From an uncultured Flavobacteriales bacterium (lineage in GTDB: Bacteria > Bacteroidota > Bacteroidia > Flavobacteriales_D > Sanyastnellaceae): a stretch of DNA of 59,979 bases. Positions 1-6,371 of this stretch are shown here, one piece after another; within the stretch, counting starts at the first letter, position 1; every line of letters begins with the position of its first letter. The stretch is from positions 1 to 59,979 of the forward strand of contig CAJQLF010000038.1 in the NCBI GenBank assembly GCA_905479115.1, in the 5' to 3' direction. The translations under genes and the position numbers were made by a program. A model generated the notes under the pieces. It was not told the DNA's origin. It saw only the letters and a list, made by a program, of their open reading frames with translations, and made no database searches.

Positions 1-463
1 CGTGCAATTCAATTCCACTGACCCATCGTGTGGCCGCATTGTACAGATGTGTCGGAATCGTTTTGCTGAGCGGATCGTGTCGTTTCTTTTTCCAACCGCT
101 GACCAAGTCAAAACCTTCTTCGAGAACCTTACGCTCTAATTCAGGGATTTCTTCCGGAGAGTCTTGCAGGTCCGCATCCATGGTAATGACCACCCGGCCT
201 TTCGCCGCTTCAAAACCCAGTTGAAGCCCCGCACTCTTTCCGTAATTTCGGGCCATCCGGATTCCAACCACATGTTCTGAATCCTCTCTCCCCAATTGCT
301 CGATAATGGACCACGAATCATCTCGGCTGCCATCGTCCACAAAAATCACTTCATACCTGCGCCCCACGAGAACTCGATCAATCCAAGCCTTTAACTCAGA
401 CAAACTCTCCTCCTCATTGAACAAGGGAACAACAATTGAAAGGTCTATTTCTCCGTCTATCAT
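1..463 (-). CDS. Glycosyltransferase family 2, DPM1/GtrB-like (3' end outside window)
   Basis: Reading the minus strand from an ATG at 463 gives 154 codons open to the window edge, so the C-terminus is missing. The protein has the GT-A fold signatures of family 2: a nucleotide-binding start (SIVVPLFNEEESL, residues 9-21), VDDGS at 42-46 and the metal-binding region MDADLQDSPEEI at 95-106. This DADLQDxPE pattern is typical of enzymes that load a sugar onto a polyprenyl phosphate (DPM1, GtrB, ArnC). The donor sugar cannot be read from the sequence. It follows the DUF4199 gene by 35 bases on the same strand, an arrangement I recall as common in Bacteroidota. The family is secure; the polyprenyl-phosphate role is inferred. 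Confidence 0.88.
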   Translation of the reverse strand, partial: MIDGEIDLSIVVPLFNEEESLSELKAWIDRVLVGRRYEVIFVDDGSRDDSWSIIEQLGREDSEHVVGIRMARNYGKSAGLQLGFEAAKGRVVITMDADLQDSPEEIPELERKVLEEGFDLVSGWKKKRHDPLSKTIPTHLYNAATRWVSGIELH

Positions 464-498
464 GTGTCCGGTTTTACGCGCAAAAATTTCCTTTTGTT

Positions 499-1017
499 TC
501 AAAATTTTTGTGGGTCATTTCTTTTCGTAATGGCCCCAACGATCAAGGCTACGCCCGACCAAAAAATCAGGCCAAGCAACCAACTCACGCTCTGCCCCAT
601 GGGTTGCATGGCCCATTTCAATTCCGACATGAATTTTTCCGTATCTTCCTTTGGCAGAAGCATCAACAAGCCTGAACTGTCCAGCTCTTCGCGCGTCAGG
701 CGCATCAATTTCTCGCTCAAACCAGGGTCAATAAGCGTCCCAAGAATAATGTCCATGAGCAGCGCTAGCAGCGTTGCGACAGCTGCAGTCAGGAGAGCGA
801 CCCCAAATGCTCTGCCAAATGTAATCCACCCTTCTTCTGCGTTGCGTGTCGCTGCCACAGCCACAAACATGCCCGCAACCACAAAAACCATTTGACCAAA
901 CCCGGACCAGCCACTCATCATGGCCTCAACACCTAGTAGATAACCCACCAACTTCAGAAGAATGATGATAGCTCCAGTAGCTGCACCATGTTGTAAAGCG
1001 AACATCGGGATTTTCAT
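499..1017 (-). CDS. DUF4199 family membrane protein
   Basis: A 172-residue protein with about four hydrophobic helices (roughly residues 10-30, 38-56, 68-95 and 142-165) and a charged stretch between helices three and four. Length and pattern fit the DUF4199 family of Bacteroidota, whose function is unknown. I place the start at the ATG at 1017 rather than at an upstream TTG (1035), because a TACCTTGC promoter box ends 4 bases before this ATG and would leave the TTG untranscribed. It lies directly upstream of the glycosyltransferase, so a role in handling lipid-linked sugars is possible but only inferred from position. Confidence 0.8.
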   Translation of the reverse strand: MKIPMFALQHGAATGAIIILLKLVGYLLGVEAMMSGWSGFGQMVFVVAGMFVAVAATRNAEEGWITFGRAFGVALLTAAVATLLALLMDIILGTLIDPGLSEKLMRLTREELDSSGLLMLLPKEDTEKFMSELKWAMQPMGQSVSWLLGLIFWSGVALIVGAITKRNDPQKF

Positions 1018-1021
1018 GACC

Positions 1022-1029
1022 GCAAGGTA
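1022..1029 (-). promoter_or_regulatory. -7 promoter box TACCTTGC for the DUF4199 gene
   Basis: On the minus strand TACCTTGC is followed by GGTC and then the ATG. This 4-base spacing recurs at many starts in the window and predicts a transcript beginning at the ATG. Confidence 0.55.
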
Positions 1030-1050
1030 GTGCAACCGTTATTTTGATGG

Positions 1051-1058
1051 TATCTTTG
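1051..1058 (+). promoter_or_regulatory. -7 promoter box TATCTTTG of the SRP RNA gene
   Basis: A perfect match to the Bacteroidota -7 consensus TAnnTTTG. Four bases (CACG) separate it from position 1063, the first base of the closing helix of the SRP RNA. That fixes the box-to-start distance used for the other promoters here. I see no clear -33 TTG element. Confidence 0.7.
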
Positions 1059-1062
1059 CACG

Positions 1063-1160
1063 GGGCAAGTCTCTTACGACCAGCTCCCGTCGACTCCCCC
1101 AGGGCCGGAAGGCAGCAAGGGTAGACGGTTGTAGCGGTGCGATAGGAATCGCTTGCCCTT
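1063..1160 (+). ncRNA. ffs: Small signal recognition particle RNA (4.5S type)
   Basis: The transcript contains the domain IV core recognised by Ffh: the CCCCCAGGGCCGGAAGGC region followed by AGCAAGGGTA (about 1096-1123), with the asymmetric loop seen in bacterial SRP RNA. The ends close as a helix, GGGCAAG at 1063-1069 pairing with CTTGCCC at 1152-1158. Six T residues (1159-1164) follow and act as the terminator tail. The total of about 97 bases fits the short SRP RNA that carries only the apical domain. It works with Ffh to bring nascent membrane proteins to the membrane, alongside YidC further along. The ends are inferred from base pairing and the promoter box. Confidence 0.92.
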
Positions 1161-1172
1161 TTTTCCCTCCTT

Positions 1173-2696
1173 TTGATTTTGAATCAGATCGCCCTCCATC
1201 CCATTCGAAAAATTTTGATCGCAAACCGCGGCGAAATTGCATTGAGAGTGATGCGCACGGCCAAGGAGATGGGCATCAAAACGGTTGCCGTATACTCTGA
1301 TGCTGATAAGGATTCGGTTTTTTCGCGCTTTGCAGACCAGGCCATTTGCATCGGTCCTGCCCCTTCTTCAGAGAGTTACCTCGTTGGCTCCAAGATCATC
1401 GAAGCCGCGCTCTCAACCGGGGCAGATGCGATTCATCCCGGATATGGCTTCCTTTCCGAAAACGCGCAATTTGCCGCTGATGTAGAAGCTGCTGGAATTC
1501 GATTTATTGGTCCTAGACCTCATGCTATTGAAACCATGGGATCCAAACTAACGGCCAAAGAAACGGTCAAGCCCTTCGGAGTTCCTTTAGTACCTGGCAC
1601 TGATCATCCCGTTCGAACACCACAAGAAGCCCAACAAGTTGCGGAGTCCATTGGTTATCCTTTGCTGATTAAAGCAAGTGCGGGAGGAGGTGGCAAAGGA
1701 ATGCGCATCGTTCGTGAGGCGGGAGAATTAGAGAATAGCTTTGAGCGTGCGGTATCAGAAGCCATCAACGCCTTTGGAGACGGCGCTGTATTTATCGAAC
1801 GGTTCGTTACCAACCCTCGTCATATCGAAGTGCAAATCTTGGCCGATCAGCATGGGAACGTCGTGCATCTTTTTGAGCGCGAGTGCAGCATACAACGACG
1901 CCACCAAAAGGTTATTGAAGAAGCTCCCTCCGCCGTTCTTACGCCAGAACTTAGGGAGGCCATGGGCACAAGTGCCGTGGAAGTCGCCCGCAGTTGCGAG
2001 TACGTTGGCGCCGGAACGGTAGAATTTTTACTGGACGACCAACATCGGTTTTACTTTCTCGAAATGAATACTCGGCTGCAAGTAGAGCATCCCGTCACGG
2101 AGTGCATTACCAACGTCGACTTGGTTCGAGAACAAATCCGCATTGCTGAGGGACACCCGCTGCCCTTTCGACAAGAAGATCTGAGCATTCGGGGCCATGC
2201 CATTGAAATTCGGGTGTATGCCGAGAATGCGAGCGAAGGGTTTATGCCCGACACGGGTCAACTGACCCTCTACCGACCACCAATAGGACCTGGTATTCGT
2301 GTGGACGATGGAGTTGAGGAAGGACAAGAAGTCGTCATCCACTACGATCCCATGCTCGCAAAACTCGTGGTATACGCTGACGACCGAACATCTGCCATTG
2401 AAAGGTGTATTCGCGCCATCGACGAGTACCACGTCAGCGGCGTTCATACAACGCTAGATTTTGGCCGTTTTGCCATTGACCATCCCGCCTTTCGATCTGG
2501 ATCGTTTGATACCCATTTTGTAGAACAGTACTTTGATAAAGAAGCCCTCAAGAGGACCGGAACGCTCTCTAAAGAATCGCTCGCTGAGCTTGCCGTTGCA
2601 TTGCTAAAACGTGCCCCGAGCCAAGAATCACCCAACTCCAAGGCTCCCAAACCAGTCAATGCACAATCCCCCTGGCGCAACCGGAATCAGCATTAA
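1173..2696 (+). CDS. accC: Biotin carboxylase subunit of acetyl-/acyl-CoA carboxylase
   Basis: It carboxylates biotin on a carrier protein using ATP and bicarbonate. It carries the biotin-carboxylase N-terminal signature (KILIANRGEIALR, residues 13-25), the ATP-grasp glycine loop GGGGKG (171-176), ERECSIQRRHQK (235-246) and the active-site EMNTRLQVEHP (297-307). At 507 residues it has a Pro/Ser-rich tail of about 30 residues after the usual end. No biotin carrier or carboxyltransferase gene is adjacent, so whether it serves acetyl-CoA or propionyl-CoA carboxylase is open. There is no ATG near the expected N-terminus: TTG at 1173 is the earliest start after an in-frame TAG at 1143, and TTG at 1179 is the alternative. 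The start lies only 9 bases past the SRP RNA T-run. The 3' end overlaps the convergent sirtuin gene by 4 bases. Confidence 0.93.
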   Translation: MILNQIALHPIRKILIANRGEIALRVMRTAKEMGIKTVAVYSDADKDSVFSRFADQAICIGPAPSSESYLVGSKIIEAALSTGADAIHPGYGFLSENAQFAADVEAAGIRFIGPRPHAIETMGSKLTAKETVKPFGVPLVPGTDHPVRTPQEAQQVAESIGYPLLIKASAGGGGKGMRIVREAGELENSFERAVSEAINAFGDGAVFIERFVTNPRHIEVQILADQHGNVVHLFERECSIQRRHQKVIEEAPSAVLTPELREAMGTSAVEVARSCEYVGAGTVEFLLDDQHRFYFLEMNTRLQVEHPVTECITNVDLVREQIRIAEGHPLPFRQEDLSIRGHAIEIRVYAENASEGFMPDTGQLTLYRPPIGPGIRVDDGVEEGQEVVIHYDPMLAKLVVYADDRTSAIERCIRAIDEYHVSGVHTTLDFGRFAIDHPAFRSGSFDTHFVEQYFDKEALKRTGTLSKESLAELAVALLKRAPSQESPNSKAPKPVNAQSPWRNRNQH

Positions 2697-3397
2697 TCTG
2701 AACCAAACCAGCGATTATCTAATTTCTTCAAGCCTTCCGAAGCCTTCATGGGCCAAGCCTCTGCGCCCATTTGGTTGAGGCTATTTGCATCAGGATCTAT
2801 CAGGTGAATGGGTACATCGGCACCTGTTTCAAAAGCCAGCTGAGCTGCGGGATAGACTTGCAGCGATGTTCCAATAACGACCAGACAATCCGCCGATTTC
2901 ACCAGTTCCATTGCGGTACTCATGTTCGGCACTGCTTCTCCAAACCAAACGATATGCGGTCGGATTTGAAAACCATCCGGGCATCGATCATGAGCCGTCA
3001 TTTCCCAACCCTTCATTCTTCTTGTCGTTTCATTTGGGCCGCAACTTCTCGATTTCATCAGCTCTCCATGTAAATGAAGAACATCCTTCGAGCCTGCACG
3101 TTCATGCAAATCATCCACATTTTGCGTGATGATTTTTACGGAAATCTTCGCTTGCCAGTGTGCCAAAATTTCGTGTCCAGCGTTGGGAAGGGAGTGCATC
3201 AAATTCCTCCGGCGTTCGTTGTAAAATCTCCTAACCAAATCTGGTTGTCGCCTCCACGCCTCTGGCGTAGCCACTTCCTCTAAGCGATGCCCCTCCCAGA
3301 GCCCATTCGCACCCCGAAAGGTTTCAATTCCACTTTCGGCGCTCATTCCAGCGCCCGTCAGGACGACCAGGCTTTCCGGGCGAGTGTACGTTACCAT
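2693..3397 (-). CDS. cobB: NAD-dependent protein deacylase, sirtuin CobB type
   Basis: It removes acyl groups from protein lysines, using NAD and releasing nicotinamide. Visible are the NAD-binding GAGMSAESGIETFRG (15-29), TQNVDDLH (91-98) and the catalytic His110 in LHLHGE. Residues Tyr59 and Arg62 (YNER) match the YxxR pair that lets SIRT5/CobB enzymes take negatively charged acyl groups such as succinyl-lysine. The four-cysteine zinc site is not intact; only two cysteines lie in the segment where it should be. The ATG at 3397 is chosen because a TACCTTGC box ends 4 bases upstream; this gives 234 residues, normal for CobB. It diverges from the exonuclease gene. Confidence 0.9.
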   Translation of the reverse strand: MVTYTRPESLVVLTGAGMSAESGIETFRGANGLWEGHRLEEVATPEAWRRQPDLVRRFYNERRRNLMHSLPNAGHEILAHWQAKISVKIITQNVDDLHERAGSKDVLHLHGELMKSRSCGPNETTRRMKGWEMTAHDRCPDGFQIRPHIVWFGEAVPNMSTAMELVKSADCLVVIGTSLQVYPAAQLAFETGADVPIHLIDPDANSLNQMGAEAWPMKASEGLKKLDNRWFGSD

Positions 3398-3399
3398 AG

Positions 3400-3429
3400 G
3401 AGCAAGGTATAGCTTGAGCAAGGTATAGC
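3400..3429 (-). repeat. Tandem 14-bp repeat duplicating the cobB promoter box
   Basis: The 14-mer GAGCAAGGTATAGC occurs at 3400-3413 and 3416-3429, separated by 2 bases (period 16). Each copy contains the reverse complement of TACCTTGC (3402-3409 and 3418-3425), so the cobB promoter box is present twice. The proximal copy lies 4 bases before the ATG. Confidence 0.75.
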
Positions 3430-3447
3430 GCCTACCTCGGAATCAAT

Positions 3448-3455
3448 TATCTTTG
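3448..3455 (+). promoter_or_regulatory. -7 promoter box TATCTTTG for the exonuclease-ccm operon
   Basis: A perfect TAnnTTTG box lying 7 bases before the ATG at 3463. With the spacing calibrated on the SRP RNA, the leader would be about 3 bases. Confidence 0.6.
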
Positions 3456-3462
3456 GACTCGC

Positions 3463-4038
3463 ATGGACGATCGGCAATTTATCATTTATGACCTCGAAGC
3501 AACCTGTTGGAGGAGTCGTGCGCCAAAGCGCGTTGAGGTTATTGAAATTGGAGCGGTCAAGGTGGATGAATCGCTGAACATCATCGACGAGTTCTGTGCT
3601 TTTGTTCGCCCCACCTTGCATCCGCAAATTTCCAAGTTTTGCACGCAACTGACCAGCATTACCCAGTCTGACATAGAAAATGCTCCTCATTTTGATGAGG
3701 CCATCGAAGACTTTGAAGACTGGATCGACCCTCAGGTGAACCGAGCAGTTCTCATGAGCTGGGGAGAATTTGATAAGAGGCAATTATTGAGCGACAGTGA
3801 CTTACACAATATTGACCTGCCCTGGCTTCGGTACCATGCTTGCTTGCAGCATCACTACAGCAAATGGAAGGGCAGTAAGAACCAAATTGGGCTCAAATCC
3901 GCTTTGGAAATGGAGGGATTAGCGTACAGTGGAACCCAGCATCGCGCCATAGAAGACGCGCGTAACATGGCGCGCTTGTTCCAGGTAATCGCCCAACCCA
4001 TGGCGCTAGTCAAGGCTTCAACTGTCTCGAAAAAGTGA
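3463..4038 (+). CDS. DEDDh 3'-5' exonuclease (ERI-1/KapD-like)
   Basis: A 191-residue DnaQ-fold exonuclease. The first metal-binding motif is YDLEATCW (residues 9-16, with Asp10 and Glu12), and the C-terminal HRAIEDARNMARL (about 160-172) supplies the His and Asp of the DEDDh set. The spacing and the LEATCW form are those of the ERI-1/KapD subgroup, which trims 3' ends of structured RNA in some organisms; the substrate here is unknown. Its stop codon overlaps the GTG start of ccmB (GTGA at 4035-4038), so it appears to be the first gene of the cytochrome c maturation operon. Confidence 0.85.
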   Translation: MDDRQFIIYDLEATCWRSRAPKRVEVIEIGAVKVDESLNIIDEFCAFVRPTLHPQISKFCTQLTSITQSDIENAPHFDEAIEDFEDWIDPQVNRAVLMSWGEFDKRQLLSDSDLHNIDLPWLRYHACLQHHYSKWKGSKNQIGLKSALEMEGLAYSGTQHRAIEDARNMARLFQVIAQPMALVKASTVSKK

Positions 4039-4706
4039 GCAGCGCAGCACAAATCCGTTACTTGGTCCGGCACGCTATACGCGTTGAAATGCGCAATAAA
4101 CACGGCATCGCAGGACTCGCTGTGTTCGCTATAGCTGCTGTTTACACCTGCTACCAGGCTACGGGTATGCATGCTGAACGCGAGAGTTGGAATGCCCTAG
4201 CATGGGTCGTGTTGCTGTTTACCGCATTCAATGCGGTGTCCAAACCTTGGGCCGACGATGCATCGAATATGCGAAGTTTTCTACTCCATACGGTAAAACC
4301 TCAAGATTGGCTCCTGGCTCGAATTCTTTATTACAGCCTCATGCTCCTAGGTTTGGGAGCGCTCATCTTTGCTGCATTCCTCTTGTTTTTGGGGATGGAT
4401 CCTTTTACTGGCAGTGGAGCCTTGTTTTTTTTCTTGGGAATCGAGGCAACAGCCCTCGCTTTGGCTTCACTTCTGGCGATGATTCAAGCATTGGCTGCTC
4501 GTGCTGGCGGTGGATTCAGCCTCATCGCTGTCCTGGGGTTGCCGTTGATCATTCCGATCATTTTAGTTTCGACACGCTATGGAATGGATATCATGAAGGG
4601 CATCGCCTTTGGTGACACCGCCCATCACTTGCTTTTTTTGGCAACTTTAACCGGTGGTTTTACTGCTCTTGGGTACATCCTCTTCCCTTACCTTTGGAGA
4701 GACTAA
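4035..4706 (+). CDS. ccmB: Cytochrome c maturation membrane protein CcmB
   Basis: It forms the membrane part of the CcmAB(C) ABC complex that releases haem-loaded CcmE during cytochrome c maturation. The 223-residue protein has an amphipathic start (RYLVRHAIRVEMRNKHGIA) followed by six hydrophobic segments, matching CcmB in length and topology. It begins with GTG, overlapping the exonuclease stop by 4 bases. The ATPase partner CcmA is not encoded in the window. The next gene, ccmC, starts 6 bases downstream. Confidence 0.9.
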   Translation: MSSAAQIRYLVRHAIRVEMRNKHGIAGLAVFAIAAVYTCYQATGMHAERESWNALAWVVLLFTAFNAVSKPWADDASNMRSFLLHTVKPQDWLLARILYYSLMLLGLGALIFAAFLLFLGMDPFTGSGALFFFLGIEATALALASLLAMIQALAARAGGGFSLIAVLGLPLIIPIILVSTRYGMDIMKGIAFGDTAHHLLFLATLTGGFTALGYILFPYLWRD

Positions 4707-4712
4707 GACCCG

Positions 4713-5765
4713 ATGATTCAACGCAGCTGGAAAATAGGTGGATTGGCCCTCTTGGGTTATGTGCTTTGCATGATCTTTTTCGTGCCTCTGGGACCGGGCT
4801 TGCTCGAGTTCACGAGCACCGGGTCGGCGGGTCACGTTCAGGACCAAGACCGCAAAGTGACCGTCTATGCTCTCACTGGCTTTGGAACGCATTGGACGGA
4901 ATCACCGGACCAACTAACCGTGGTGTTGCGTCATGGCACTCAACTCGCTTCATTGCCCTTGATCGAGACCCTTGATGCGACCCATGTCCTTGTCGGAATG
5001 GACCTGCCGTACACGGTACCCTCAAAATCGTGGGATGTGCTTGTGACCCACCCGGTGGACGGCACCTTGCTCCTCGAAAATGGCGTTTTCCTTCAAGATC
5101 GATTCATCGATGAACAAACCAAATGGGCGAACCCAGAAATTGCGGAATATCCTGCGGAACTGCCGTTCCACTTTCCCTATCAGCCTCAGATTTTGGAGAC
5201 CATCCGGAACTTGATGCTGCACGTGCCAATGTGGTTCACCATGTTTTTATTGATGGGCATAAGCTTTGTCGCATCTATTCGTCAACTGTCCACGGCACAT
5301 GACCTGCACCAGGACACCAAAGCAGAAGCCAGCGTACAAATCGGATTGTTATTTGGTGCGTTGGGACTTGTTACGGGCAGTTTATGGGCTCGGTATACGT
5401 GGGGTGCGTGGTGGGTAGACGACCCGCAATTGAACGGAGCCTTGGTAACCGTCTTGGTATATGCTGGCTATCTCGTCTTGCGGGCAACGATTCAGAACAT
5501 CCGCCTGAGGGCTCGCTTGTCTTCCGTCTATAACCTATTCGCGTTTGTCATTCTCATAATCCTCTTGATGGTCTTGCCCCGATTCTCTGAGAGTTTACAC
5601 CCCGGCAAAGGAGGAAACCCTGGATTCAACAGCTATGACTTGGACAGTTCTTTGCGCGCCGTTTTTTATCCTGCTGTTCTAGGCTGGATGATGCTCGGCA
5701 CATGGATGTATCACGTCCGATTAAAAGCTTCCTCTATCGAACGAAAACTTCGCCAATTGCAATAA
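4713..5765 (+). CDS. ccmC: CcmC-type haem handling protein with an extra periplasmic domain
   Basis: CcmC transfers haem to CcmE at the outer face of the inner membrane. The C-terminal part (about 160-350) is classical: His170 in LHVPMW, the WWD-like loop WGAWWVDDPQL (230-240), the loop SLHPGKGGN with His295, and about six membrane helices in total. Unlike ordinary CcmC of about 220-240 residues, this one is 350 long. After the first helix (residues 10-28) there is an insertion of about 120 residues (30-150) predicted to lie outside the membrane. Its pattern (VYALTGFGTHW, then HVLVGMDLPYTVPSKSWDV, then DGTLLLENGVFL) resembles the Ig/IPT-like GTHF repeat domains of secreted Bacteroidota proteins. 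That resemblance is from memory. Confidence 0.88.
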   Translation: MIQRSWKIGGLALLGYVLCMIFFVPLGPGLLEFTSTGSAGHVQDQDRKVTVYALTGFGTHWTESPDQLTVVLRHGTQLASLPLIETLDATHVLVGMDLPYTVPSKSWDVLVTHPVDGTLLLENGVFLQDRFIDEQTKWANPEIAEYPAELPFHFPYQPQILETIRNLMLHVPMWFTMFLLMGISFVASIRQLSTAHDLHQDTKAEASVQIGLLFGALGLVTGSLWARYTWGAWWVDDPQLNGALVTVLVYAGYLVLRATIQNIRLRARLSSVYNLFAFVILIILLMVLPRFSESLHPGKGGNPGFNSYDLDSSLRAVFYPAVLGWMMLGTWMYHVRLKASSIERKLRQLQ

Positions 5766-5766
5766 C

Positions 5767-5964
5767 ATGAATCATTTGTTTTTTCAAATCAATCCCTTGG
5801 AAGGGTTCTTTTTTGGCAGTGGGAAGGCCATGGTCGTTGCAGGTGTTGCAATCATCATTCTCATCGGCCTGGGGCTCTGGTTGTTTCGCATGGAGTCGCG
5901 TCTACAGCGCTTAAATGATGCGTTGGATCAACGATTGAATGATGCACAAAATCAGCCATCATGA
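5767..5964 (+). CDS. ccmD: CcmD family small membrane protein
   Basis: A 65-residue protein with one hydrophobic helix (about residues 22-41) followed by a basic, then coiled-coil-like tail (RMESRLQRLNDALDQRLND). Size, topology and the place between ccmC and ccmE identify it as CcmD, which in other bacteria holds the CcmABC complex to CcmE. It starts 2 bases after the ccmC stop and its own stop overlaps the ccmE start (ATGA at 5961-5964). Confidence 0.82.
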   Translation: MNHLFFQINPLEGFFFGSGKAMVVAGVAIIILIGLGLWLFRMESRLQRLNDALDQRLNDAQNQPS

Positions 5965-6371
5965 AGCGCACTCACATCGTTAGCCTGCTACTCATCGCTG
6001 CGTTGATCGGCTCCTTCATTGCGACCTTCACAAGCACGAGCCGAAGCGTTAACTTCACTGAAGCCGCTGCAACTCCTGGGGAAGAATGCAAGGTTTCGGG
6101 AACATTGAACCGGGATTATCCCGTCGTTTATGAGCCTGAAGTTGACCCGACAAAAACCGTTTTCCATATGGTAGACGCTGCAGGAGAAACCAAGCGAGTT
6201 ATCCTCAATCAACCCAAGCCAACCGGGCTAGAAAACAGTGAATCCATTGATCTATACGGCAGTGCCGTAGGCGGGGAGTTCCACGCCACAGAGATGTTGA
6301 TGAAGTGTCCTTCGAAATACAACGAAAACAACCACGTTCTCCTGTCCGAGGAAACCCAAGGCGAATCCTAA
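5961..6371 (+). CDS. ccmE: Haem chaperone CcmE, CxxxY variant
   Basis: CcmE binds haem covalently and carries it to CcmF. The 136-residue protein has one N-terminal membrane anchor (about 6-24) and an OB-fold periplasmic domain. The haem attachment site is C116-P-S-K-Y120, so cysteine replaces the histidine of the HxxxY motif of the E. coli protein. CxxxY forms are described from Desulfovibrio and archaea, where haem is bound through the cysteine (the system I variant). The gene is coupled to ccmD, and its stop (TAA) is directly followed by the ccmF ATG. Confidence 0.9.
   Translation: MKRTHIVSLLLIAALIGSFIATFTSTSRSVNFTEAAATPGEECKVSGTLNRDYPVVYEPEVDPTKTVFHMVDAAGETKRVILNQPKPTGLENSESIDLYGSAVGGEFHATEMLMKCPSKYNENNHVLLSEETQGES

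Noticed and set aside
464-895. A 143-codon plus-strand frame opposite the DUF4199 gene.
   Set aside because: The minus strand gives a coherent four-helix membrane protein with a promoter; the plus frame does not.
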